Shown one piece after another: positions 42,087 to 54,454 of a stretch of 64,000 nucleotides of DNA (position 1 is its first letter; each line of letters begins with the position of its first letter). Below the pieces are notes generated by a model. It had not been told where the DNA came from, did not search any database, and saw nothing but the letters and a program-made list of their open reading frames with translations. Origin of the DNA: Luzula sylvatica (Eukaryota > Streptophyta > Magnoliopsida > Poales > Juncaceae); the NCBI GenBank assembly GCA_946800325.1, contig OX326958.1, positions 67,949,264 to 68,013,263 on the forward strand, in the 5' to 3' direction. Both the position numbers and the translations under genes were made by a program.

Positions 42087-45000
42087 CTAGAGAATACTCG
42101 CGCTACGCAACAAGCATGTAAATTATGTTTTTCATTGTAATAAAATTATATATTTGTATGATAATATTAATAATATCATCTTAAAATAAAGTTATTTGAA
42201 TTCATTTATCTGTGATTATTCATATATTTTACAATAATTTTACATTATTGATAACAAAAAATCCCATTTTTTTAATCAAATGATAATACCCATATTAGTG
42301 TCATTATATAATAATATATAAGAATAAGATATAATACAATTTTACGAAAAACGTAACAACAAATATTATATCATTGTTCACAATATTTCATACAATTTCA
42401 AACATTAAAATAATGAATCATACAACATATGTAGTAACACATTATTAATTATATATAGTAATAATTTTTATTGATTCAAATGCCATGGAAAATATAAAAT
42501 AATATAAAATTTAACAGTGGAAGTAATTTAATAAATAATATCAAAATTTAATTTATAATAAACATAAATACAAATTATTTTATATCATATGATTTTTTTT
42601 ATTTTACATTTTGTAAAATAACAATACAATTTGATAGGTGCTTATAAGTTTAAAAAGTTATTTAGATGGATAAACCTTTTTTAATTCTATTATTTTTTGA
42701 AAAAAATTTGTTTGCTTAAAAACACAAATATAATCTACCTAGTATTATATGAGATTCTTATTGTTATAATTTTTTTAAAAATAAATAAAAATACTTAAAA
42801 ATTCTATTATGCAAATAAAATTCTTAAAAATATATTATGTAAATGTGTATTTTTTTGCATTATATTTTCTTATATAATATCTTTACAAATTGAAATTATG
42901 AAAAGTGGTATGTACGAACTACGCTAATATGGATGTCAAAATAAAGAGAAAAATAAAATGAATATATTTGATGGGTTTATAAAATTAAATTTTCAAAATA
43001 ATAATAATATAAGTTGTATTTTTTTACAATATTACATATTAAATTATTAGTATTTCATATATAAACTTTTCATATTCCATTGCATTCACATTTGATCATA
43101 TAATCTTATGTGAAATGTTAAACAATTGATTAGACTTGATCTAATATGATTCTAACCAATAATAATATGTCACATCATTAATGTAGGATGATATGACTTT
43201 CTAAGAATGATTAAAACATGGTGTAAAATAATAACACATAAATGACTACACAAAATATGATCTTCAAAAAACAAAAAAATAATGATTGAGATTAAATCAC
43301 ATCACTAAATCTAATTGTTCAAATTAATACTTAAAAATAATAATACAAAACACATGTCTTAAATTATCAAATATAATATTAATACATATGATGAAGTCAC
43401 ATCACACAATCTAATGGTTAATAATCAATATAAGAATTATGATGTGGCTTCATGAGGAGACTCAAAGATAGGTGCAAAATAAGAGAGTGAGTTAATTTTA
43501 GCTTTCTAAATTTTTCCTAAAACATTTATTTAGATTTTTTCCAAATTATGTACAACCATTAATAGGGATAAATTAGTAATTTTAAATTAATTTTCCTGTT
43601 ACAAGTAAAAATATTTCCTGTCGATATCACTAGTCTTATTATATATCAAAATCAAGGTTTTATTAAAGGAATCTTGTTAAAACTGATTTTATGTTGATGC
43701 AAAGTTGAGTCCATAAATCTCGAATCAGATTACAAACACATGACTAAAATCACATAATATTTCATTGGGGGCATGTACCAAGTTGTAATAATTCTGATTT
43801 ACATCAATTGTTTGACATTTAATTTTGAAAATTATTAATAAACAACAACATGCTTGATTGTTCATGCAAGAGCACCTCAATTTACCCACACTCTTATTTT
43901 AGACTCAATTTTGTGCAATTTTCTTATGCCACATCATCATTTTCTTTTTAACATCATCACTTTCATTTTAACCATTGATAATGATATGTGACAAAATTTA
44001 GACCATTGATTAATCATTGATAATTTATAAATATTTTTTCTTTGTAGCTATTTAAGTGTCCCTTATTTTACACTATGTTTTAAGGATTTTGAGAAAACCA
44101 CATCATCATATATTAATGATGTGGACTATTTTTATTGGTTAGCTTCATGTTAAACTAAGTTTATTCAATTATTTATCATTTCACATAAGTTTACATGATC
44201 AAATATAAATGCAATGGAAGATAAAAAGTTAAAATATGAAATACTAATAATTTAATAACTAATATTATAAACATACAACATATAGTAGTATTATTTTTAG
44301 AATTTTTATTCTAAAAATTTATCAAATATATTCGTTTTAATTTTCTCTTTATTTTGACATCCATATTAGCATAGTTCTTACATACCATTTTTCATAATTC
44401 GAATTTGTAAATATATTATGTAAAAAATTCAATGCAAAAAAATGAATTTTTACAAAATATAATTTTAATTATTTTATTTACATAATGGAATTTTAAACAT
44501 TAATATTTATTTTTAGAAATTACAACTACACTAATATCATATAAAACTAAGTTGATTATATTTGTGTTTTAAATCAAACAAATTTAATATTATTTCTTTT
44601 GAAAAATAATAGAAATAAAAAAAGCTTATCCATCGAAAAAAATTCTTAAATTTATAAACACTTACAAAATAGTAATATTATTTTTAAAAATAAAAAATTA
44701 ACAAAAATCAAATGACATAAAATAATTTATATTTATGTTATGCTAAATTAATTTTTATATTTTTTATTAAATTACTTTCACTATTAAGTTTGATATTATT
44801 TATAATTTTCATTGCATTTTCAATCAATAACAAATTATTTGTATTTGATAATTAGTGATATGTTACTACGTATGTTGTATGATTTATTATTTTTTACATT
44901 TGATATTGTGAACAACAATGATATAATATTTGTTGTTATATTTTTTGTAAAACCATTTTGTACCTCATATATTATTATTATACAATCACATTAATATAAA

Positions 45001-45203
45001 TGTTATTACTTGATTAAGAAAATGAATTTTTTTGTCATCATAATGTACAATAATTGAAAAACTTTTACATAATCATAGACAAATTAGTTCAAATAATTAT
45101 ATTATGAAGTGATATTATCAATATCATCATATTTATAAGTACTTTATATTACGATGAAAAACATAATTAACATCATTGCCGCGTAGCGCGAGTATTCTCC
45201 TAG
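42087..45203. mobile_element. 3.1 kb inverted-repeat element with Helitron-3'-like outer ends
   Basis: The left end ctagagaatactcgcgctac and the reverse complement of the right end, ctaggagaatactcgcgcta, are near-identical. Similarity between the left half and the inverted right half can be followed inwards to about 43500 and 43870, giving arms of roughly 1.4 kb and a loop near 43.5-43.9 kb. Read outwards, each end shows a short GC hairpin (gcg-tag-cgc), about ten bases, CTAG, then a flanking T. That is the form of a Helitron 3' terminus. No long ORF survives. No ordinary target duplication was seen, as expected for Helitrons. A fragment of the same family is at 5555-5866. Confidence 0.72.
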
Positions 45204-45519
45204 TTTTAACAATAACACACTCAGTATCTTGCAAAAAATAACTATCCAAATTAGTAAACAATAATATTTGTACAAAACCAGTACAATATCATATCAGTAC
45301 GTATGATTATGAAGCGAAACAAAATAATTGTGAACAAACATAACTCAAAAGATATATAGCAAATAAAGCAAAATCTAATTAACACTTGAACATCACTGTA
45401 ATTTTTATTACAAAAAAAAAACATTCGAACTCATGATATTTTACTAGAAGACTAAATAAGAAGGTATGCAAACATAAAATTACATTATACATATGAAAAA
45501 TTATACTACTCTTCCCAAA

Positions 45520-45692
45520 TTAAGTACCGACATTTTGGTACTTAATATTTTTTTACCATTGAATTTGCATTGCGATTTGTGTTTTTTTTCATAATGATCA
45601 TGAAAGTTTGTGCACATCATTAAATGCACAAATCTCAATACAAATTCAATAGTGAAAAATCATTAAGTTCCAAAATATTGATACTTAATTAA
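45520..45692. mobile_element. Foldback MITE, 'cataatgatcatg' centre family, copy 1
   Basis: The left arm ttaagtaccgacattttggt, then acttaat and accattgaatttgcattg, pairs with the right arm over almost its full length. The centre is the palindrome-like cataatgatcatgaaag. Second copy at 47499-47668. Confidence 0.82.
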
Positions 45693-45705
45693 GTAGTTTA
45701 GCCTC

Positions 45706-46108
45706 CCTCCACCAATTAAATCGTGATGGGTAAGCATGACATTATTTTGTCATGTTTACTAATTCACCCATCCAATTTGCATCAAATTAATTAAGTATTC
45801 AATTAGCACCAAAATAAAATGTAATTAAAAGTCCAATTATTTAACTCCTAATTAAAATAATCGATTGTCCAATAAATTAATTTTGAGTTAAAATAATCAA
45901 ATTAAAATTACAAAATTAATTGAGGGACACTTTGGGTGCAAATTGAAACTCCATTTAATCGTGATGTCATTATGACAACATCACGGTTTCCTGGGCAATG
46001 ACTTGTAATAATTGTTATGTTTAATTTTTTCTTGTTAACTTGTAATGCATCTTGATTTCTTGGGCAATGACTTGTAATAATAACGGAAAAATTAGTTTAT
46101 GCAATCTT
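45706..46108. other. Non-coding stretch with short direct repeats
   Basis: 'tgggcaatgacttgtaataa' occurs at about 45994 and 46062, and 'taaatcgtgatg' near 45718 and 45957. No gene. Confidence 0.5.
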
Positions 46109-46266
46109 AAACAAAAATTAGGCGCCAATGGGCTTGTGACCCAATGATTGAGTGTGAGACACAAAAAATCATATATTGTGAGAGATTGTGGGTTCGAGTT
46201 TTGTAAGCATTAATGGATGAAGGACCACCGAACATTCTTCATTTACTAAAAAAACAAAGATTAGGC
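46109..46266 (+). mobile_element. tRNA-derived SINE with target-site duplication
   Basis: Body about 46124-46251. The 5' part carries a Pol III A-box-like segment (gggcttgtgacccaatg) and, about 60 bases on, a B box (ggttcgagttt). The 3' end is A-rich. Flanks aaacaaaaattaggc (46109-46123) and aaacaaagattaggc (46252-46266) form a 15-base target duplication with one mismatch. Confidence 0.85.
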
Positions 46267-47186
46267 ATGTAACTCTTGCAAAGAGCTGTACGAGTCAAAT
46301 CTATCATTACAATTTACAATACCAATAAAAAATTCAAAATTCAATCTTAATGATGTTTACTTAAGTTATTCCACAATATTAATCTTTTCATATTTATGGA
46401 GACGAAGAAATAAATGCAGCGGTGGTCGAGTCATCAAATGTTGACACTGGAAGTTTCACGAATTAGATAGGCGAGTGCCCGAAGAATGTAAGAGAGGAAG
46501 AAAAAAGAGGATAGGCATCATTCATGTTTCGGTTATTATTTCCAAAATAAGAGAACATAGATATATTTCCGTTATTTATTTCGACAAAAACAGAAGTTAA
46601 CTGGCCGTTAAAATTAATCAAGTCAGATCAATCACGATTTTAGATCGTGGGACTGAGGAGTTATTTTGACATTGACCATGTCCAAAACTTTTTGGACAAG
46701 CCTCCGTCGCGTTTTAAGTTGCGGGATGTATATTGTATAACACCACTGGAAAATCACCTAACATTTTATAAAAAAATATACGCGTCCCTATAAATTTCTC
46801 AGAATAATTACCATATTTAATTAATGATAAACCAAGACAAATAACAGAACAACATGTTCGAAACTACTTTTTCTTTTATGTTTTCACTAAAATTTATACT
46901 CAAAACATTTATTTTTTTAACACAGACTCACGGGTTAAATCTGTTAAATAGTATTTATTTAATTATCCATCACATGCATATATTTTTCAATACAATGAGA
47001 AAAATATAAAAATAATTGTATACATCTCAAAACTCAAAATTCTCAGACAATATTGACATCTTAATTTGAAAATTTCTTTTATTAACAATTGTAATTTCAA
47101 GATATACGAGCTGTATCGATATCTTTTTTTCAAATTAAGATCTGGGAAGTTATTGGTGGTATTTTGGGTGGCGTATATATATCGGA
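46267..47186. other. Non-coding stretch
   Basis: No gene recognised. A small palindrome, cacgattttagatcgtg, lies near 46632. Confidence 0.5.
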
Positions 47187-47462
47187 ATGAAATTTACTAT
47201 GTCTCCACAAATCTTCTCTCTCATCTTCTGTGCATGTCTCGAGAAAAATTAGCGAAATTAATAATTAACTCAATTAACATCAAATTTATACGTAAAAATA
47301 AATGAATGATTAAATAACATGTATTTTTATTTATACTCAAAATTAACAATTAATTCTTTTTTGCATGTTAATTGAGTCGTTAATTATTTTCACTAACCCT
47401 CCTCAAAATACGAACTTAAGAAGACGAGAGAGGAGAGGGGCGAAGTAAAATTTTCCAGAATG
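47187..47462. mobile_element. Foldback MITE, 'aaatttac...gcccc' family, copy 2
   Basis: The left end gaaatttactatgtctcc and the reverse complement of the right end, ggaaaattttacttcgcccc, are similar. The inner arms (aattaataattaactcaatt) pair around a centre near 47310. It sits about 340-615 bases upstream of the acetolactate synthase small-subunit start codon. Confidence 0.72.
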
Positions 47463-47498
47463 AAATGATACTAATCCTGAAAGAGGATAACATATTTA

Positions 47499-47668
47499 AT
47501 TAAGTACAAAAAATTTAATACTTAATGATTTTTATCATTTAATTTATATTGAAATTTGTATTTTTTCATGATGATCATGAAATTTTGTGCACATCATTAA
47601 TTACTAAAATTTCAATATAAATTCAATGATAAAAATATATGAAATATTAAATTTCTTGTACTTATTGA
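47499..47668. mobile_element. Foldback MITE, 'gatgatcatg' centre family, copy 2
   Basis: The left arm attaagtacaaaaaatttaa, then tacttaatgatttttatcat, pairs with the right arm ending atttcttgtacttattga. Centre tcatgatgatcatgaaa. Same family as 45520-45692. It ends about 135 bases before the AHASS start codon, probably in its promoter or leader. Confidence 0.8.
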
Positions 47669-47802
47669 TTAGCCTCACTAATCCTAATCCTAAATCATCT
47701 AAAATCTCCCACACTTGGCCAGATTTTGCTAATTCTGCTCGCTCCTCCCTTCCATAAACCCCTAGTTCAATACTACCACAGGTCCACACTACACTCCAAG
47801 CC

Positions 47803-50215
47803 ATGGCTTCTTGCCCAGCCATCACTGGACCCTCCGTTCCCTTCGCCTGTTCTGGTCTCTCTCGCCGCATAGTCCTATCTCCGCACCTCTCCAGTACTAC
47901 CAACCTCTCTAGAACACACACGCTTTGCTCGTGGCCGCGCCGCGCCGCCACCACTGGACGACTCGTGGGTAAATCGTCCGGCGACGCCGCCAATGCCTCT
48001 GGCACCACTCCACTGATAGCTGCTACTAAGAATACCAGAGACCCGTAATTCTTCTTTCTTTCTTTTCTATTCATCTCTAATTTCTGTAATGCTGGATCGA
48101 ATACTTAGATAATTACCTAATTGGCTATTTCGTTAATATAATTTTTCAATTGGTAAACAATGCAGGATAAAGACGCACACGATTTCAGTATTCGTAGGAG
48201 ACGAGAGCGGTATTATAAACCGAATCGCTGGAGTATTTGCGAGAAGAGGATACAACATCGAATCTCTCGCAGTTGGTCTGAACGCAGACAAGGCGTTATT
48301 CACCATTGTCGTCTCCGGTACCGATCGAGTTTTGAGACAAGTCATCGAGCAGCTCAATAAACTCGTCCACGTCATTAAGGTTCGATTCCAATTTTTCAAT
48401 TTTAGATTAATTTTATAACATTCGTTTAATATTTTGGTTTTAAGGTCGAAGATTTGTCAAAGGAGGCAATGGTAGAAAGAGAGCTCATGCTCGTAAAGAT
48501 TAATGTAGGGTCAGATAGGCAACCTGAGGTAATTGATATTACCTTTAATTACAAATTAAATCATTTTATTTATTTATTCTGTACTTATTTAATTATTTAA
48601 ATTTCTGCATTGTTAAATCTTATTTGGATTTTCAGGTCATGGTTCTCGTTGATATTTTCAGAGCAAAGGTAGTGGATATGTCAGAACACACACAAACCAT
48701 AGAGGTAAAATAAAAATTAACAAATATTCCTTTCACAGGAAACTTGCAAAAAAAACCCCACATTATTGACTATTTAATTAACTTTTTGCAGGTAACTGGA
48801 GATCCTGGAAAAATCGTCGCAGTGCTTAAAACTTTAAGCAGGTTCGGAATCAAAGAAATTGCTAGAACCGGAAAGGTTTGTTAAACTATTAATTTCACAT
48901 TATTTTATAATTTTTTATTCATTTTTTACTTTTTTATAGATTGCTTTGAGGAGAGAGAAAATGGGAGAAACTGCGCCGTTCTGGAGATTCTCTACAGCAT
49001 CTTATCCGGATCTCGAGAAGCCCGCGAGATCCGTGCCTTCAAAGCGATCAATAGAGAAGGCCGTCAATGGCAACGCTCACGAACAATCTTCCCAAGTAAT
49101 TAATTAATTTAATTTATTTATCTCGCATTATATTAAATTTCATTCGATTTATTTTGTTTTGAAGGGAGATGTATATCCAATAGAAGAAAACGATAACTTC
49201 TTCATGAATCAAGTCCTCGATGCTCATTGGGGCCTCCTTGACGACGATGACGTAAATACCCTTCAACATTATCTCTCTTTTAATTTTACACCATTATTTT
49301 CTACTACTTTTCACTTTATTTTTGTAAATTTAACTCACAGTCTACTGGGCTATGCTCACACACACTCTCGATTCTCGTAAACGACTTGCCAGGTGTCCTC
49401 AATGTCGTCACGGGCGTTTTCTCCCGCAGAGGCTACAACATTCAAGTTCGTTTTCTTCCTTTTTCATTTAAGACCCTTAATATTTTCTTATTACAAAAAC
49501 AACCCTATTATTTGTGATTATTTTATTGTAGAGTTTAGCTGTGGGTCCCTCTGAAGAAGAAGGAATTTCTAGAATAATGACAGTGGTGCCAGGAACGGAC
49601 GGATCGATCGGCAAACTAGTACAACAACTCTACAAACTCGTCGATGTTATCGATGTAATTGAAACTTTAAAATTCCATTTATACCCCTGTAAAATATCAA
49701 AATGTGAAAGTAAAATTAAATGTGTTTTATAGGTGAAGGATATAACGCATGTGCCGTTTGCAGAGAGAGAATTGATGTTGATTAAGGTTGCGGTTAATAC
49801 CGTTGCAAGAAGAAATGTTTTAGAAATCGCCGATATTTTTAGGGCTAAGGCTGTCGACGTGTCAGATCATACCGTCACTCTTCTGGTTCGCGAATTTTAA
49901 GAAATTTTGAATCATTATCAAAATATTAATAATTGTTTTACTAATTATTATTTTTAATTGGACATAGCTTACGGGCGATATTGAAAAGATGGTGGCGTTG
50001 CAAAAGTTGTTGGAACCTTACGGTATTTGCGAGGTCAGTTTCGTCTTTTTTTTATTGTTCATATATAAAATTACTATAATACCCCTCTCTTCTATTTATT
50101 GATAAATACGTAATGCTATTTGTTTTAATAGGTGGCGAGAACTGGGCGTATTGGTCTCGTTCGCGATTATGGTGTCGACTCAAAGTCTTTGAGAGGATTT
50201 TCCCTTCCGTTATAA
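47803..50215 (+). CDS. Acetolactate synthase (AHAS) small regulatory subunit, plastid
   Basis: Regulatory subunit that stimulates the catalytic AHAS subunit and confers feedback control by branched-chain amino acids in plastids. Twelve exons: 47803-48044, 48166-48379, 48445-48528, 48636-48704, 48792-48875, 48940-49095, 49165-49251, 49341-49445, 49532-49654, 49733-49885, 49968-50033, 50132-50215 (TAA). All join in phase to 488 residues, normal for the plant protein. A Ser/Arg-rich plastid transit peptide occupies about the first 70 residues. Two repeats each start with an ACT domain: first [22 protein letters not shown] ... [11 protein letters not shown], second [22 protein letters not shown] ... 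[13 protein letters not shown]. Each repeat ends in a conserved ...ICEVARTGR-type segment (first copy IKEIARTGK). Two MITEs lie within 620 bases upstream. The gene looks intact. Confidence 0.96.
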
Positions 50216-51029
50216 TTCCATCTTTGAATTTTATTTGATTTTTAGTTCTACTTAGGAACGAAGTTAATTTCTTATTTCGTTATTTGGTAGCATGTTGAAT
50301 TGTCGACTCGAAGAATAATGTTAATGGTTCTGTAATGAATTAATAATAATCTATGAAATAATAATTAATAAGATGCAAATGTGCCTAACGGGTCGGATTA
50401 AGTACCAGAAACTCCAATATAAAATTGGGCTTTGAAGCCCTCAAGGCCCAGTATACACTGGAGACCACTGGAAAGTGGAAAGCTCGACTTTGCTTACATG
50501 TAAGAAGAGTGGAGATCTCCATTTAAGTTTATAATGGAGAAGAAAATATTCTTACTGGGAGACCAAGGTCGCATGTGCCAACAGCCTTTCAGCAATAATC
50601 TGACCTCTAAAATATCCTTTACCAACTCCAGATTTTCTGTCACACTTATTTATATGCATTCTACCATGAAAAAATAACATAACACATAATTTAAGGTCAC
50701 ATAAAAAATAAAATCACTTAATTTACTTCTAAAATATTTTTATAAACTTTCGTACAATATTAAAATGTTATACATGAATAAAAAACATATCTCATTATGT
50801 TATACAGGTTACTATACAATATTGAACACAAAAGATCGATAGAGATATTTATTTATAAATGTGACTGAACTTGGTTCACATTCTATAATTGACAGAAATG
50901 TCATAATAACTATGTAATTGTAACTTCAATACTTCATCAATGTTTAGGAGTACTAGGTGTAGAGGTTAACATGGACCGAGCTTATTCAAAATTTATATAG
51001 TCTGTAGTGCTATTTCTGATATAAAAAGT
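50216..51029. other. Intergenic region between AHASS and the FRIGIDA-like gene
   Basis: Holds the AHASS 3' flank and the FRIGIDA-like promoter. No other gene or clear repeat. Confidence 0.5.
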
Positions 51030-51803
51030 ATCTTGCGCGAAAAAGCACCTCCTTTTCTCTCTGTATCTCCATTTCTCTCTTTCTGAAATCGACGATGTGG
51101 TGAAAACCCTAAATCAACACTAATCAGCTACACTGCGGCTTGTTTATCGTGATTTTTAAGCTGGTTTTTGGTAAGATTTCTGCTCAGTTTATGGTATTTT
51201 CGGAAATGTTTGTTGCCTTTTTGGGTTTTCCCCTTTTGGATCCGGCTTTTCTTGGTTTATGTTTGGTGGATCCTGTTTTAGATCGGGAAATTATGTTCAA
51301 ATTTGCGAGTTTGAGCTCTTAATTAGGATATATTAGTTGTTTTTGTGGATCAGGTGTTGCTTATTTTCTTGCTATTATTAATGGGTTATCTTGTTGTTTG
51401 TGTTGGTGGTTAGGGTTTCCGATTTTGTTAGGTTACTATAAGTAAAATGTGGTTATAAGTTAATATTTCTGGATCATATCTTCAATGGAAACACTGCATA
51501 CTTATTCTTTTTCAGTTTCAAATGTTAATTAACAGATCATGATTTTGATCTAGTAATACAAATTAATATATACATAAAGTATAGCTCACCATGCCTAATC
51601 TGATTAGGGTTATACTTTTTTTCTTTCTTTTTGAGTTACACCAGCTAAATCTTAAAAAACCCTAGAAAATTGTAACTTATTAAATTGTCTTGTTTATCGT
51701 TTATCTTAGTAAGGCCTTAGTTAACACCCCTAATTAAAAAATTATACTTACCTTTTTTAGCAAACTTATCGTAACGTACTATATTTTCCTTTCCGTTTTT
51801 AGC
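51030..51803 (+). promoter_or_regulatory. Leader exon and 5'-UTR intron of the FRIGIDA-like gene (predicted)
   Basis: A CT-rich leader-like sequence (cttttctctctgtatctcc) begins near 51050. A donor (gtttttg|gtaaga) sits at about 51171, and an acceptor (tttttag|CAACC) falls just before the start codon at 51816. The approximately 630-base spacer has intron-like T-richness. A 5'-UTR intron is inference. Confidence 0.5.
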
Positions 51804-51815
51804 AACCTTCCAAAA

Positions 51816-53507
51816 ATGGACGAAAAGGACTCGGACTCAGTCGCGATGCTAATCGACTCGACCACTTCGAAAATCCAACAACTCCAACAAGCTTTCACCG
51901 AATTAGAAAGTCATAACGCTCTTTTACTCAACCTTAAATGGAAACAACTCGAAGAGCACTTTCACGGCCTCGAAAAATCCCTAAAAACCCGCTTCACCGA
52001 ACTCGAGAACCAAGAGAAAGAATTCGAAACCAAATTGAACGAATCAGAAGAATTGATTCTCAAAAGAGAAGCCATTGTTCTCGCGAAGGAACTCGCCTCG
52101 TTGGACCGTTTACAAGACACACAAACCAAGGCCTTCAATGAAATTTTGGGGAAAAGGAAAGCTTCGAATGCGAATTTGGAACCCAATTCGAACGTTAGGG
52201 TTACCAAATCCAAATTAGAAGACAACGAGAAGAAACCGCGTACCGAATTGGAGATGCTTTGCATGGAGATGAACGTGGAGGAATTACACAAATTCATTTC
52301 GGATAACCGCAAAAATCTAACTTCTATTCGTGAGGAAATACCGAATGCTTTGAGATCCGCGCCGTATCCGTTTAATCTGGTTCTCGATTCTCTCAAGGAT
52401 TTCTATTCGGGAGAAAACCTAGTCTTGGACGGGAAAAAAGATGGGAATCTCTTGGGAGTCAGACGCACTTGCTTGATGCTGATGGAATCTCTAGAAAATC
52501 TCAAAACCGGGATTCCAATTCCCGGTTCTGTCTCCGCAAGGGCGAAGGGAATCGCTTCGGAGTGGAAGGAAAAGCTGGATTTGATGGACATGGATTGCAA
52601 CGGGAATTCTCTCGAAGCTCATGCTTTTCTGCAATTAGTTGCAACGTTTACAATTGTTGAGAATTTCGGAGTAGACGAGCTCTGCAAGTTGGTGCCAGCT
52701 GTCAGTAGGCGTCGTCAGACTCCCGAACTCTGCAAATCTCTCGGATTGTCTCAAAAAATGCCTGGTTAGTACTCTTGTCAATTAAAAGTTTTGAATTTTG
52801 TTACTGTATATTCATTATTATGATTTTTTTTATTCGGTTTGATTTGATTTGATTTTTTAGGCGTGATTGAAAAATTGGCGAACACTGGGAGGCAAATTGA
52901 TGCGGTTAATTTGGCTTATGCATTTGGATTGACTGATAAATACGCTCCAGTTCCTCTACTCAAATCTTTCTTAAAGGAAGTTAGAAAATTATCCAACTCT
53001 AAGTCCGCCCAGGTTTTCACATATACCCTTTCAAAACTTAAAATATCAAATATACCCCCTAATAAGGAAATATCATATATGTATCTTTTACGATTGTATT
53101 TTCAGAATGAAATTAACGAGCGAGAGCTCTCAGCGTTGAAAGCAGTAATTAAATGCGTAGAGGAGCACAAGCTGGAGGAACAATACCCCACAGACCCGTT
53201 AATGAAACGGGTCACCCAGTTAGAGAAAGCCAAGGCGGATAAGCGGCGATCTGTAGAGGCATCCAAGCCAGAGTCTAAACGGGCACGTGCTAACGGGTCG
53301 GTTTATTCAGCCCGCGTCACTGCTCCGTACCAAGAAAAGAGCTTCTATCAAAGGGTAACTCCCGAGAGGTATACTCCACCGTACCAGTACGTATACCAAG
53401 TCGACCCATATGTCATGTCACCACCCCCACCACCCCCACCTACTCACGGCGGTTATTACGGTAACGGGTACCCGATCCATTATCAGCCCGCCCAATATAT
53501 TCACTGA
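51816..53507 (+). CDS. FRIGIDA-like protein
   Basis: Plant nuclear protein of the FRIGIDA-like family, whose best-known member promotes FLC expression in flowering control. Three exons, 51816-52764, 52861-53012 and 53106-53507 (TGA), join to 500 residues. Residues about 1-110 are a Glu/Lys-rich coiled coil (STTSKIQQLQQAFTELESH, NQEKEFETKLNESEEL). The FRIGIDA domain follows from about 145 to 420 (LEMLCMEMNVEELHKFISDN, IPNALRSAPYPFNLVLDSL, RRTCLMLMESL, EAHAFLQLVATFTIVENFGV, KLANTGRQIDAVNLAYAFGL, KAVIKCVEEHKLEEQYP). The tail is basic, then Tyr/Pro-rich with seven prolines in a row (about residue 475). Most similar in layout to FRL3/FRL4 types, but assigning a subtype would need alignment. Intact. 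Confidence 0.93.
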
Positions 53508-54248
53508 AAAAGAAAAAAAAATGATATGATGCGATGTTTCTAATTAGTAGGTGGGTTTGGGTTTTTAACAACTTGGTATGTTTATTTGTATTTGTACTTG
53601 TGTTATTATGTTGCGCGTGTTTTTATTTTGAATGTTGTAAGCACTTGATTATGTGTGTGTGTGATGGTAGGTTAAGAGTATGTTTATGGTCTAATGGATT
53701 GTGACATGACACGAGAATGATTTCTAATGTTTAATTAGTTTAGTATTTGCTTCTGTTGTTTTCTTTCCTTTTCTTCTGTAGGGTTGTGTTTGTGAGATTT
53801 TTGTTGTTTCCAATTTTGATCTATCTTTTTTGTTATTGCTCAGACCATATAATCTGAAAAAATATCTTATATATATCATCCATCTATTTGAATCGTCGAT
53901 TCAATATCGAGCCGAATACGTGGTCTATTTCGAACCGATTTCTAGGGTTGTTAGTGGGGCGGGTTGGTCTTCCCCGTATCCCACCTGTTTTTACCCCGAT
54001 TTAACCCTCAAATGGGTATTTTTTTTATTCTCATAATTGAATTTGCGGGTAAACTCAGATATGCGGGAAAAATGATCATTGAACACGCCGAATAAAATTG
54101 TGAAAAAAGAGAGAAACGTGAATTGAATACATAATGGGAATCATATACATTTATCATCAAATCACATACTTGTTTATGGAAACGTACACATTTTGTATGA
54201 TTTTTTCCCGTCCCATTCGGGTCGGATCAGATACCCACCAAATTATCA
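53508..54248. other. 3' flank of the FRIGIDA-like gene
   Basis: No second gene recognised. The likely polyadenylation region is the T-rich 53560-53700 part. Confidence 0.45.
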
Positions 54249-54425
54249 ACAACGATAGGCATCTAGAATTTTTATCGAGATTTGCACCTAGAAGTATACG
54301 TGACGATTAAATTTGAAACTCTCCATATGTACTTTCCATTTAAAAATTTGACGGGGATCCACTGTGATTTGTCACGTATACTTCTAGATAAAATCTAAGT
54401 GCGAAATCTAGATACCTAACATTAT
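54249..54425. mobile_element. MITE, 'gataggcatctaga' family, copy 2
   Basis: The left arm acgataggcatctagaattt, then tgcacctagaagtatacgtg, pairs with the right arm cacgtatacttctagataaa, then gaaatctagatacctaac. About 177 bases, the same length and core ('cactgtgatttgtcacg') as the copy at 8886-9061. Confidence 0.82.
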
Positions 54426-54454
54426 TGCCAAATTATCTGCCTCGCAATTTAAGA

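Noticed and set aside
42087..45203. Ordinary Mutator-like foldback for the 3.1 kb element
   Set aside because: No 9-base flanking duplication was found and the CTAG plus hairpin ends fit a Helitron terminus better, though this is not proven.
46124..46251. Possible tRNA gene (A and B box present)
   Set aside because: No cloverleaf or anticodon arm of a real tRNA; the flanking duplication and A-rich tail show a SINE.
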